Assembly: GCF_004135645.1 (NCBI RefSeq)
Contig: NZ_SDPW01000001.1
Span: forward strand, 1-64,000
Direction: 5' to 3'
DNA from: Senegalimassilia faecalis
GTDB taxonomy: Bacteria; Actinomycetota; Coriobacteriia; Coriobacteriales; Eggerthellaceae
Length of the DNA stretch: 64,000 nucleotides
Part shown: piece by piece, positions 45,477 through 54,066 of the stretch
How positions within the stretch are numbered: position 1 is the first letter of the stretch
Layout of the letters: the number at the start of each line of letters is the position of its first letter
The notes under the pieces: model-generated
What the model was told of the DNA's origin: nothing
What the model saw: the letters and a program-made list of their open reading frames with translations, nothing else
Databases searched by the model: none
Program-made: the position numbers and the translations under genes

Positions 45477-46613
45477 ATGTCTACGAGAACTCGCGAAAAA
45501 CAAGCGCTCGGCGTATTCGCCGTGCTAATCGTCCTGAGCCTTTTAGGGCTGGGGTGGTACCTTGTTGCGGGCCATTCGTGGAACGTTGCCGCCTCGACCA
45601 TCGACGAGAAGGTCGGCCAGATGGACGGTTACGTTGCACTGGTGTACTCGGGAACCGTGTTGCCCGATCCCGAAGAGGTGGCAAGCGCTTCTTCGCCGAA
45701 AAGCGCAGACGGGGATTCGGCTGCGGGGCGGAGCGAAAGCTCCCCATCGCGATCGGTGTTCGATTCGCTGACATCGGCTTCGAAAAGGTCCGCCTCTTCG
45801 AGTTCGACGATGGGGGATATGCGCTCGGACGAGGCTTCTGGGTTCACATCCGACGTGGCCGGCATTGCCGCCCCCGTGGTTTCAGACGACGAGGATTCCG
45901 CCGGCCGGTCTGCTTCTGCAGCTGCTGGCGCTTCGACCCCCTCTTCCCTTACCGGCGAGATGGAGTCTTATGCTGACGCTTCTCAAGACTCTTCTGCTGA
46001 AGATGCGGATGCCGATAAACGCGTTGCTGCTTTTTCGGATGATGGCTCGGCTCCTTCGGCTGAAGGAGACAGCGCTGCAGATGGCGCTAGCGCCGTCGAT
46101 GACGATTCTGCAGCCGCGGTATCCGGCTCGTTGTCTGATGACGCTTCCTCGGATATGGCGTCGAGCGGCCGCAAGGCGCTGGTGTCTCCGAAAGCCAATC
46201 CCGTGGAACCGGAAAGCGTGCGCGACAGCTACCTGGAAAAGGGCGCGCAGGTGCTTGTGCTCGACACGAAGCACCCTTCGGTCTACGAGGACGGCATGAT
46301 CGTGAAGCGTGGCTCGAAACGCATCGGCGTGTTCTCCGTGGATGTGCCGCTGTCGGAAGAGGCGGCGCAAGAGCGGCTCGATTACTTTAAAGAAGCTAAA
46401 GTCGACGTTGTCGTGTGCATTGCTTCGGTACGCTCATATGTGCGCAATGCCACGGGCATCGATGTGGTGGTGACGTTGCAAGACGACGTGTCCACCATGG
46501 GCACCAACGCGAACGGCACGTTCTACGTCAACGCACCGAGCATCGATTCGGTTGGCGCGGTGCTGCTTTCCCCGAACAACGTTGTTTCCGCAAAGGTTGT
46601 GGACAGCCTGTAG
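45477..46613 (+). CDS. Membrane-anchored protein with a long Ser/Ala/Asp-rich linker; phosphoesterase-like C-terminal domain
   Basis: 378 aa. Not a recognised family. Residues ~12-33 form one transmembrane anchor (GVFAVLIVLSLLGLGWYLVA) followed by an extracytoplasmic VDGYVALVYSGTVLPD-like strand (QMDGYVALVYSGTVL). Residues ~75-245 are a low-complexity linker rich in Ser, Ala and Asp. The final ~120 residues are folded-looking: VLVLDTKHPSVYEDGMIVKR, RIGVFSVDVPLS, FKEAKVDVVVCIASV, GIDVVVTLQD and NGTFYVNAPSIDSVGAVLLS. The succession resembles the end of calcineurin-like phosphoesterases, but the metal-binding histidines are absent, so catalysis is doubtful. Start ATG 45477 has a -10 box just upstream and no ribosome site. 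Confidence 0.6.
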   Translation: MSTRTREKQALGVFAVLIVLSLLGLGWYLVAGHSWNVAASTIDEKVGQMDGYVALVYSGTVLPDPEEVASASSPKSADGDSAAGRSESSPSRSVFDSLTSASKRSASSSSTMGDMRSDEASGFTSDVAGIAAPVVSDDEDSAGRSASAAAGASTPSSLTGEMESYADASQDSSAEDADADKRVAAFSDDGSAPSAEGDSAADGASAVDDDSAAAVSGSLSDDASSDMASSGRKALVSPKANPVEPESVRDSYLEKGAQVLVLDTKHPSVYEDGMIVKRGSKRIGVFSVDVPLSEEAAQERLDYFKEAKVDVVVCIASVRSYVRNATGIDVVVTLQDDVSTMGTNANGTFYVNAPSIDSVGAVLLSPNNVVSAKVVDSL

Positions 46614-47183
46614 GTAATCGTTGTGCCTACAACGGGTTTGGTTCGCATTTGATGCGCGGGCGTCCAATGGGCAGCAAAGACAATCGGTTCTGCCTCGATG
46701 GCGCGGCCCGGTTTTTCTCGCGATTGCCAGCAAATCGCTAGCTAAAATACTCCCGAGGTCCTTTCTCTATGTATCAATATCGCATTCCTTGATACGGTTT
46801 GATACGGAACTGACTTATACAGAATCGCTATTTTGTCCTGGAAATTTCTATTATCCTTATTCCAGGTGGATACAAACTCTCAATTTAGGCCACTCTTGTA
46901 CCCTTATCTGGCGAAATCAGGGAAATAGTCCTTTATGACCCCCTGACCCTAAAGGGGTTATTTTGCTCGAATGTTGTTCAAACGCTGCCATTTATCCAAG
47001 TTGTGTCAAAACCGTATCACTTTTTCCTCTATCATCGTCATTCGGTTACGTGCGTGCACGGCGCGTGGCCCGCGCACTGCGTCCAGCGCACTCCTGCCGC
47101 GACCTCCAGTCGGCAAGAGGGCACTGCGCAGCTTCGCAACAGAACAAAGACGAGTGCAAGACGAGTAGGAAAGGAGTGAGGAC
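46614..47183. promoter_or_regulatory. Intergenic region upstream of the formate dehydrogenase operon with repeated TTGATAC motifs
   Basis: 570 bp without a gene, AT-rich in its middle. It contains GTATCAA (46771-46777), TTGATACGG (46789-46797) and TTGATACGG (46799-46807): the first two form an inverted repeat with 11-nt spacing, the last two are direct repeats exactly 10 bp apart. CCGTATCA at 47012-47019 is a further inverted copy. These are likely operator sites for a regulator of the operon. GGAAAGGAGTGAGGAC before 47184 supplies the ribosome site. Confidence 0.55.
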
Positions 47184-50100
47184 ATGAACCTGTCACGCAG
47201 GGGCTTCTTTCAAGCCACTGGTGCCGCGTTGGCTACGACGATGGCGTTCGAGCTTTCCTCGCAGACCCAGGCGTTCGCGTCTGAGTCCAAGGAAGATTGG
47301 AAGCTGGTTAACACCGAAGAGTACACGAGCATCTGCTGCTACTGCGCAGGTGGTTGCGGTTCTCTGCTTTCGGTGCGCGACGGCGAGCTGATCAACCTGG
47401 AAGGCGACCCGGACCATCCCATCAACGAAGGCGGCCTGTGCCCGAAGGGCGCGACGATGTTCCAGCTGCGCAACGTCGTCGATCCCGAAACGAAAGAGGT
47501 CATCAAGAACCCGAAGCGCGTCACGCGCCCGCTGGTTCGTCGTCCCGGTGCTTCCGATTGGGAAGACATCACGTGGGAAGATGCCATCGCTGAAATCGCG
47601 CGCAAGGTCAAGGACACGCGCGACGCCTCGTTCATCGAGAAGAACGAAAACGGCCTGACGGTGAACTACACGCCGGCCATCGCAAGCCTGGGCGGCTCCC
47701 AGGAAAACTCCGAGGAGGAATACCTGATCCTCAAGATGATGCGTTCCTTGGGCGTCATCGCCATCGACAATCAGGCTCGTGTTTGACACGGCCCCACTGT
47801 TGCCGGTCTGGCAGCTTCATTCGGTCGTGGCTCCATGACGAGCCATTGGTGCGACTTCCAAAACACCGACGTTATCTTGAACTGCGGTTCGAACTCCGTT
47901 GAAAACCATCCCGTCAGCGCGCTGTGGCTTGAGAAGGCCCACGAGCAGGGCGCTAAGTGGATCGTTGTCGACCCGCGTTACACCCGTACCGCCGAGCAGG
48001 CGGACATCTGGTGCCCCATCCGTTCCGGCACCGATATCGCGTTCTACGGTGGCATGTACAACTACATCATCGAGAACCTCATCGAGCCTGGCCTGGCGAA
48101 GTACCTGGCCGACGGCGATATGAGCGAGTACAACTTCGAGTATCTGCTCAACTACACCAACGCTTCCTACATCCTTGACCCTGAATACGAATTCGATCCC
48201 GCAACGGGTCTGTTCAGCGGTTGGAACGAGAAGACCAAGACGTACAACGTGCACAGCTGGCACTATGAGACCGAGTCCACCGAGGACTGGGACACCAGCG
48301 AAACCGGCGCCTACTCTTGGGTCACGAAGCCCGGCACCCCTGAATTCACCACGCCGACGCTGACGAACCCGAAGAAGGACATGACGCTGCAGGACCCCAT
48401 GTGCGTCTACCAGCAATTCAAGAAGCACTATTCTCGTTACACGCTTGACACCGTTTCCGGTATCTGCGGCATGGACAAGGACGTTCTTGAACTCGTCTAC
48501 AAAACCTATACCTCTACTGCCAAGCCTGGCAAGGCCGGTACCGTGCTGTACGCCCTGGGCCAGACGCAGCACACCTATGGCGCTCAGAACACCCGCGCCA
48601 TGTGCATCATGCAGCTGCTGCTTGGCAACATCGGCGTGCCCGGCGGCGGCGTGAACGCGCTGCGCGGCGAGCCGAACGTGCAGGGCGCCACGGACATGGG
48701 CATGATGGTGAACGAGCATCCTGCCTATCTGAAGTGGGCAAACACCACCGATCGCTCCAGCCTGCGCAAGTGGCTGGAGTCCCAGACGTACTCCGACGGC
48801 TACTATACGAACAAGCCGAAGTTCATCGTTTCCTCCCTGAAGGAATGGTTCGGCGAGAACGCTACCGTTGAGAACGACTACGGCTACGACTGGTGGCCGA
48901 AGGTTCCGTCCGAGACGGGTGCCGTGGACTACACGCACATCTCCACGTTCGAGCTCATGCAGCAGGGCGTCATCAAGGGCTACTTCAACTGGGGTATGAA
49001 CCCCTGCCACTCGGCCCCGAACGCCGGCAACGTGCGCCGTTCCATGGCCAACCTTGATTGGCTGGTTGTTGCCGATCAGGTCATCACCGAGTCAGCCAGC
49101 TTCTGGAAGGCCCCGGACATGAACCCGGCCGACATCGACACCACGGTCTACTACCTGCCGTGCGCGCTGATCTACGAGAAGCCGGGCATCATCCTGAACT
49201 CCGGCCGCTGGATCCAGTACCGCTACCAGGCGTGCGAGCCGTGGGACCAGGCGAAGCCCGACTACGAGATGTGCGACCTCATCTGGACCGCCATCTGCGA
49301 TTTGTACCGCAAGGAAGGCGGCGCGAACCCCGACCCCATCCTGAAGACGAAGTGGGACTACTACGTGGACGGCAAGATGGACCCGCGCCCCGTGGCCTGG
49401 GCGCTCAACGGCTACCGCGTGGCCGGCACCGATTGCAACTGCGATTCGAAGAACCCGAAGACCGACCTGCTCACCGGCTATGCCGAGCTGGGCGCCGACG
49501 GTTCCACCGCATGCGCCATGTGGATTTACTCCGGCATGTGGAGCAACAACAAGGCGCCGCTTGACCCGGCCGAGCAGCCGCTGTGCCGCCGCAGCACCGA
49601 GGACAAGTCCGGCATCGGCCTGAATTCCGAATGGGCGTTCAGCTGGCCGTCGAACCGCCGCATCCTGTACAACCGCAACAGCTGCGATATGCAGGGCAAG
49701 CCGTGGAACGCCGACAAGAAGCTCATGGAGTGGACGGGCGAGAAGTGGGATCTGGTCGACCAGGCCGACTTCGTTGCCGCCAAAGACGGCAAGCCGGTTC
49801 CGCCGAACAACAAGACGTTCTTCATGCTGTGGGAGCAGAAAGCCCGCCTGGAGAGCTACGGCATGGTCGACGGCCCGCTGCCTGAGCACTTCGAGCCGTT
49901 CGAGTCCCCGTGCGACGACAACCCGCTCAACGGCGCGTTCCAGAACCCCTGCGCGTTCGGCGTGAACTACGCATCCACGAAGCAGGGCACGAAGGAGCAG
50001 TACCCGATCGTCGGCACCACTTACTCGGTGACCGAGCATTGGCAGACCGGCGGCCAGACACGTCTGTGCCCGTCGCTGGTGGAATCCATGCCTTCGCAGT

Positions 50101-50393
50101 TCGTCGAGATGAGCGAAGAGCTTGCCGCCGAGAAGGGCATCAAGAACGGCGACGAGGTGCGCGTGTTCAACAACCGCGGTTCTGTTGTGGTTCCGGCCCT
50201 GGTCACGAAGCGTTTCGCGCCCATGATCGTCAACGGCAAGATGCAGCATCAGGTGGGCCTCACGCACCACTTCGGCTGGGCCGATTTGTACGGCACCGGC
50301 GACGTGGTGAACGATCTGACGCCGAACGTCGGCGACCCGAACTCGTTCACGCCCGAATACAAGGCGTTCCTCGTGGACATCGAGAAGGCATAG
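47184..50393 (+). CDS. fdnG: Selenocysteine-containing formate dehydrogenase, catalytic (molybdopterin) subunit
   Basis: 1069 aa including selenocysteine 201, encoded by TGA 47784-47786; TAG ends the gene at 50393. The frame on both sides is the same, and the flanking protein NQARV-U-HGPTVAGLAASFGRG matches the FdnG/FdoG active site, where Sec binds molybdenum and the next His aids proton transfer. The N-terminus has a twin-arginine signal (NLSRRGFFQATGAALA), then the [4Fe-4S] ligands C51-x2-C54-x3-C58-x27-C86. The rest is the molybdopterin-guanine-dinucleotide fold with a C-terminal dinucleotide-binding domain. It oxidises formate to CO2 on the outer face of the membrane. Gene finders that treat TGA as a stop split it into 200-aa and 852-aa pieces. 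Confidence 0.95.
47784..47825 (+). promoter_or_regulatory. Bacterial SECIS element directing selenocysteine insertion
   Basis: Directly behind the TGA an mRNA hairpin can form. Its apical part TGCC (47801-47804), GGTCT (47805-47809), GGCA (47810-47813) has the GGTCT loop and 17-nt spacing of the E. coli fdnG SECIS that SelB recognises. The lower stem would use the ACGGCCCCACTG side and GCTTCATTCGG side with interruptions. Confidence 0.85.
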
Positions 50394-50405
50394 GAGGGAT
50401 AGAAC

Positions 50406-51344
50406 ATGTCTGAAAAAGCAATCTACTTCGATTCCTCCAAGTGCACCGCTTGCAAGGGCTGCCAGGTTGCTTGCAAGTGCTGGAACAACCTTCCGAGCCC
50501 CTTGGGCACGAACGAGACGAAATGGTCGGGCACGCACCAGAACCCGGCCGACATCAACGGCAACACCCGCTTGATCGTCACGTTCAACGAGCTTGCCGGC
50601 GACAGCAAGATCAAGCCGGTGAAGTGGGCGTTTGGCCGTCGTGCTTGCCAGCACTGCACCGATGCTCCTTGCGCCACGGTGTGCCCTGGCGGCGCGCTTG
50701 TGCGCAATGAGGACACCGGCTTCGTCGAGGTGCACCAGGACAAGTGCGTGGGCTGCCAGTACTGCCACAGCGTGTGCCCGTTCGACGTGCCGCGCTACGA
50801 GTCCAACGGCCTGCTTGACAAGACCGTTATCGATAAGTGCACCGGTTGCGCCGACCGCGTGTCCCACGGCATGGCTCCGGCCTGCGTATCCACGTGCCAG
50901 CCGAATGCTCTGCAGTTCGGCGACCGCGACGAGATGATTGCCAAGGGCAAGGAAAAGGTCGAATGGCTGCATGAGAACGGCTATCCGGATGCTTGCCTGT
51001 TCGGCGAGAACGAGATGGGCGGCCTGCACGTCATCCAGGTGCTGAAGTACGGCATCGAGGCCCATGGCCAGGTTGCCGACCCGCAGGTGCCCGCAACGGC
51101 GCAGCTGACCCAGATCATGAAGCCGGTCACCGGCGCCCTGACGGGCCTGACCGTCGTCGGCTTGGCTGCCATGTTCGGCCTGGCCGTCGGCTACAAGCGC
51201 GATACGCTGGCGTACAACCCCGAGACCGAGGATACGGTGTCGGTTGTCACGGGCGACGTCGTGCAGCATGGCGACCCGCAGGACGACAAGTCTGTTGTTG
51301 AGCACATCACCGAGAATCTGCCATTCGGGAAGGGAGGCAAATAA
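50406..51344 (+). CDS. fdnH: Formate dehydrogenase iron-sulfur subunit
   Basis: 312 aa. Carries four [4Fe-4S] clusters; ligand groups are CTACKGCQVACKCW (residues ~13-26), CQHCTDAPCATVCP, CVGCQYCHSVCPF and CTGCADRVSHGMAPACVSTC. The C-terminus has one transmembrane helix (about residues 237-262, LTGLTVVGLAAMFGLAVGY), as in FdnH, which anchors it to the outer face of the membrane. It transfers electrons from the catalytic subunit to the cytochrome b subunit. No own Tat signal, so it is presumably exported with the catalytic subunit. It starts 12 nt after that gene; its stop overlaps the next ATG (AATAATG). Confidence 0.93.
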   Translation: MSEKAIYFDSSKCTACKGCQVACKCWNNLPSPLGTNETKWSGTHQNPADINGNTRLIVTFNELAGDSKIKPVKWAFGRRACQHCTDAPCATVCPGGALVRNEDTGFVEVHQDKCVGCQYCHSVCPFDVPRYESNGLLDKTVIDKCTGCADRVSHGMAPACVSTCQPNALQFGDRDEMIAKGKEKVEWLHENGYPDACLFGENEMGGLHVIQVLKYGIEAHGQVADPQVPATAQLTQIMKPVTGALTGLTVVGLAAMFGLAVGYKRDTLAYNPETEDTVSVVTGDVVQHGDPQDDKSVVEHITENLPFGKGGK

Positions 51345-52108
51345 TGAGCCATACCGTTACCGTTTCCGCGGAAGCTCGTGCCAAAGACGATGCGTTCCTG
51401 AAGGACCGCAAGGCTTCCGGCAAGCAGAAGTACATCGTCCGCCACTCGAAGCAGGCGCGCATCACGCACGGCGTCACGGTCATCGCCTGCATCCTGCTGT
51501 GCATTTCCGGCCTGTTCGTGTTCGTGCCGCAGCTGACTCAGGCCGTCGGTGCTGACACGGTGTTCGCCATCCGCATGAGCCATCGCGTGATCGGCTGCAT
51601 CTTCGTGCTGGTGCCGCTTATCAGCGCTATCCTAGCGCCGAAGGGCGTGGTCCGCATCTTCAAGAACCTGTTCGCTAAGTGGAACAGCGATGACAAGAAG
51701 TGGATGATGCTGTTCTTCCCGTACCTGTTCATGGCGAAGTGGATTCACATGCCCGACCAGGACGAGGTGAAGTCCGGCCAGCGCTTCGCTGACGGCATGC
51801 TGTGGTTTGCCGGCGCGCTTATGGCTGTGACGGGCCTCATCCTGATGCTCGGTTCCACCGTGTTGAACCTGGGCACGGGCTATGGCGTGGTGCTGTTCCT
51901 GCACGACTTGGGCTTTTTGCTCATCGCCGTGTTCGGCTTGGCCCACATCTTCCTGGGCGGTGGCATCTTCCAGCCGTACCGTGGTACGTACAAGCTTATG
52001 TTCGGCAATGGCCTGGTGTCCGAAGCCGACGCTCTGTACCACTGGGGTCACTGGGCTCGTAAAGAGCTGACCAGCGGCGAGAAGGTTGTTGAGAAGAACG
52101 CGAAATAG
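51344..52108 (+). CDS. fdnI: Formate dehydrogenase cytochrome b (gamma) subunit
   Basis: 254 aa with four transmembrane segments (about 45-65, 78-98, 150-172, 185-207). Histidines on the helices, ARITHGVTVIACILLCISG, RMSHRVIG and LFLHDLGFLLIAVFGLAHIFLG, fit the two b-type haems of FdnI-type subunits. It passes electrons to the menaquinone pool and anchors the enzyme. The start overlaps the iron-sulfur gene. The N-terminal ~35 residues are charged and cytoplasmic. Confidence 0.9.
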   Translation: MSHTVTVSAEARAKDDAFLKDRKASGKQKYIVRHSKQARITHGVTVIACILLCISGLFVFVPQLTQAVGADTVFAIRMSHRVIGCIFVLVPLISAILAPKGVVRIFKNLFAKWNSDDKKWMMLFFPYLFMAKWIHMPDQDEVKSGQRFADGMLWFAGALMAVTGLILMLGSTVLNLGTGYGVVLFLHDLGFLLIAVFGLAHIFLGGGIFQPYRGTYKLMFGNGLVSEADALYHWGHWARKELTSGEKVVEKNAK

Positions 52109-52131
52109 TTCTTCTCGCGGCATGAAATAAG

Positions 52132-52161
52132 GATGGGCGGCCTGAAGCCAGACCGCCCATC
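52132..52161 (+). terminator. Hairpin after the formate dehydrogenase structural genes
   Basis: GATGGGCGG (52132-52140) and CCGCCCATC (52153-52161) form a 9-bp stem with a 12-nt loop. The T-tract is weak, so some transcripts likely continue to the fdhE-like gene. Confidence 0.6.
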
Positions 52162-52165
52162 TAAC

Positions 52166-52228
52166 CGGTAGCCCGGTGCTTCGCAGACATTCCTGCGCCT
52201 GAGCGCTGGAGTGAGCGCCGTGCTACCG
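52166..52228 (+). ncRNA. Predicted three-way-junction RNA structure between fdnI and the fdhE-like gene
   Basis: CGGTAGC (52166-52172) pairs with GCTACCG (52222-52228), enclosing two hairpins: CGCAG/CTGCG (52182-52197) and GCGCT/AGCGC (52203-52218), each with a six-base loop. A TTTATG follows. This is a compact 63-nt fold; I recognise no known family. It could be a regulatory leader of the fdhE-like gene. Confidence 0.4.
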
Positions 52229-52398
52229 TTTATGCATTCTATAGCTTGTTGGCAAATAGATGGATGACGAATCGGGTTCTTCCATCCATTTGGCAACATG
52301 AGCCGGCCTTACGGCGAACACCTGCGCATTCGGGTTTGTTCGCGGCGGTAAGCTGGCATTGTCAAACAAGGCGGAAACAACGAGAACGAGGTTGGACG

Positions 52399-53316
52399 AT
52401 GAACCTGAAGCTGGCGGATGCGGCTATTGCCGCGTATGAACCGAAGCTGTCCGAGTCGGAAGCCGCGCGTCTGCGCTTCTTTCGCACGCTGTGGGGTGTT
52501 CAGGACGAGCTGCAGCACGAGTATCCGAACGCGGTTGCGTACGAGGTTCCGCAGGCAGCGGATTTGAAGGCCTGCTCCGAGGTCGAGCAGCCCACCATGC
52601 GCGCGTATCCCGTTTCGTTTGATAGCGAAGCACTGGTGGATGGCGTGGCCCGTATGGCGGCGGCCATGGCGCTGTTCGACGAGTTCGATCAGTCGTCGCG
52701 CGATGCGCTTGCGGGCGTGCGCTGGGACCGCATGGTTGCCGCTTCCGACGTGAAGCTTGCGGGCACTGATCCCGCGGCGTATGTTGATGCGTTCGTGGGG
52801 TTGCTTTTAGATGATGGCCTGAGCGAGGATGCCGCTCGCATGGGCGCGGCGGCTGTTTCGCTGTCGTTGCGCGCATTTTTGGAGCCCATGGCGCAGGCGG
52901 TGCAGCAGGCGCGTAGCGACAACGGCGTCGACAAGCCGTATCCCGTGCATTGCCCGGTATGCGGTTGCGAGGCTTCGGTGGCGCACGTGGGCACCGTCGG
53001 CACCAAGACGAAGGGCCGTGGACGTGCGCTGTGGTGCGCGCAGTGCGGCTGCGTGTGGGATTTCGAGCGCGTGCGTTGCGCCCGTTGCGGCACGCAGAAC
53101 CAGGGCCACTTGCACTTTTATAACGTGGAGGGCGACGACGACCATCGCATTGCCACGTGCGACGAGTGCGGCGGCTACGTGCGCACGGTGTACGAGGAGG
53201 ACACGCCTCAGGCGGCGCTGTACCCGTTCAGCTTCGAGGTTGAGGACGTTATCATGGCCAAGCTCGACCTGATTGCGTACCGTCAACTTGTTGCGCAGGA
53301 GCAGCAGGAAGGCTAG
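52399..53316 (+). CDS. fdhE: FdhE-type formate dehydrogenase accessory protein
   Basis: 305 aa. FdhE proteins bind formate dehydrogenases before export and are needed for their maturation. The C-terminal half is a rubredoxin-like zinc/iron region with four CxxC pairs: CPVCGCE, CAQCGCVWD, CARCGTQNQG and CDECGGY. The N-terminal half (~1-180) is helical and poorly conserved, as in this family. Start ATG 52399 behind GAACGAGG. The location between the structural genes and tatA supports the assignment. Confidence 0.85.
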   Translation: MNLKLADAAIAAYEPKLSESEAARLRFFRTLWGVQDELQHEYPNAVAYEVPQAADLKACSEVEQPTMRAYPVSFDSEALVDGVARMAAAMALFDEFDQSSRDALAGVRWDRMVAASDVKLAGTDPAAYVDAFVGLLLDDGLSEDAARMGAAAVSLSLRAFLEPMAQAVQQARSDNGVDKPYPVHCPVCGCEASVAHVGTVGTKTKGRGRALWCAQCGCVWDFERVRCARCGTQNQGHLHFYNVEGDDDHRIATCDECGGYVRTVYEEDTPQAALYPFSFEVEDVIMAKLDLIAYRQLVAQEQQEG

Positions 53317-53377
53317 GCACGCGCTAGACGCGCGTGAAAACGGCTCGCTTTCACGGTTTCGCGAAACTGTTTGATAG

Positions 53378-53413
53378 AAGGCCCCATCGAGTTTTACTCA
53401 GTGGGGCCTTTTG
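53378..53413 (+). terminator. Intrinsic terminator after fdhE
   Basis: AAGGCCCCA (53378-53386) and TGGGGCCTT (53402-53410), followed by TTGC on a T-run TTTT. It separates fdhE from the tatA regulatory region. Confidence 0.8.
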
Positions 53414-53414
53414 C

Positions 53415-53521
53415 TTGCATGACATGTTACGCGATGATGAACTGGGAAAACAAGATTTGTACGTACTTTGCATGACAATCATTTTTTGCCAATACGTACA
53501 AATTCACGGGTTTGCATGATA
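53415..53521 (+). promoter_or_regulatory. Repeat-rich regulatory region upstream of tatA
   Basis: Three direct copies of TTGCATGA(C/T)A start at 53415, 53468 and 53512. An 11-bp perfect inverted repeat, ATTTGTACGTA (53455-53465) and TACGTACAAAT (53493-53503), overlaps them; each arm includes the palindrome TACGTA. It probably holds operators for the tatA promoter. Bases 53522-53653 show nothing else except the ribosome site AAAGGAGAA. Confidence 0.5.
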
Positions 53522-53653
53522 GACGCTTCGGTGCGCGGAGGGCATGATTCGATGTGTTGAAACGAGCTGGCGAAAAGGTCGCCGGCCATAACGGCAAGCG
53601 ATACTGCTCGAACGCGGTTCGCGCCGCGTGCGAGCGAATCAAAGGAGAATCAC

Positions 53654-53914
53654 ATGAAGTTTTTGGGCATGGGCGTTCCCGAGCTGCTTATCATCCTGGT
53701 CGTTGTTCTTTTGATCTTCGGTCCTAAGAACCTTCCCAAGCTCGGCAGCGCTATCGGCAAGTCCGTGAAGAGCCTGCGCGACGGCATGTCCTCCGACGAA
53801 GGCAAGCCCGAGATCGAGCTTGACGAGGACGAGGAAGTGGAAGTGCCGCAGCCGAAGAAAAAGCAGGCTGTGAAAGCCGCCAAGAAGGCTCCGGCCGAGG
53901 ATTCCGTCGAGTAA
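53654..53914 (+). CDS. tatA: Twin-arginine translocase subunit TatA/TatE
   Basis: 86 aa. One N-terminal transmembrane helix (residues ~8-24), the conserved hinge FGPKNLPKLG, an amphipathic helix (SAIGKSVKSLRDGM), then an acidic and a Lys/Ala-rich tail. TatA forms the Tat export pore that carries folded cofactor-containing proteins such as the formate dehydrogenase. No tatC lies nearby. Start ATG 53654 behind AAAGGAG. Confidence 0.93.
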   Translation: MKFLGMGVPELLIILVVVLLIFGPKNLPKLGSAIGKSVKSLRDGMSSDEGKPEIELDEDEEVEVPQPKKKQAVKAAKKAPAEDSVE

Positions 53915-53966
53915 CCTTACAAGGTATTTCCTGCGCTTTCAGACGAGGCGCAGCGTAACAGCAAAC

Positions 53967-54008
53967 CGTCAAACGCCTGCGCATTTCGCGTGGGCGTTTG
54001 ACGTTTCT
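53967..54008 (+). terminator. Intrinsic terminator after tatA
   Basis: CGTCAAACGCC (53967-53977) and GGCGTTTGACG (53993-54003) form an 11-bp perfect stem followed by TTTCTGG. Confidence 0.8.
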
Positions 54009-54054
54009 GGGCTGATGTTCGGGCCCGGGCGGCGGTTGCGGGCGCCCGGGCTGT

Positions 54055-54060
54055 TACACT
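54055..54060 (+). promoter_or_regulatory. -10-like box immediately before the LuxR regulator gene
   Basis: TACACT lies six bases before the ATG at 54067 (GGGGGC between), too close for a ribosome site to function normally. A third example of a -10 box placed to give a leaderless transcript. Confidence 0.4.
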
Positions 54061-54066
54061 GGGGGC

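Noticed and set aside
46900-46975. CCCC...GGGG hairpin near 46935-46960 as a terminator
   Set aside because: Only a short stem with a long loop and no gene directly upstream to terminate; not supported.
47781-47840. Frameshift or nonsense mutation in the formate dehydrogenase gene
   Set aside because: The frame is unchanged on both sides of the TGA, the residue falls exactly at the known Sec position, and a SECIS hairpin follows.
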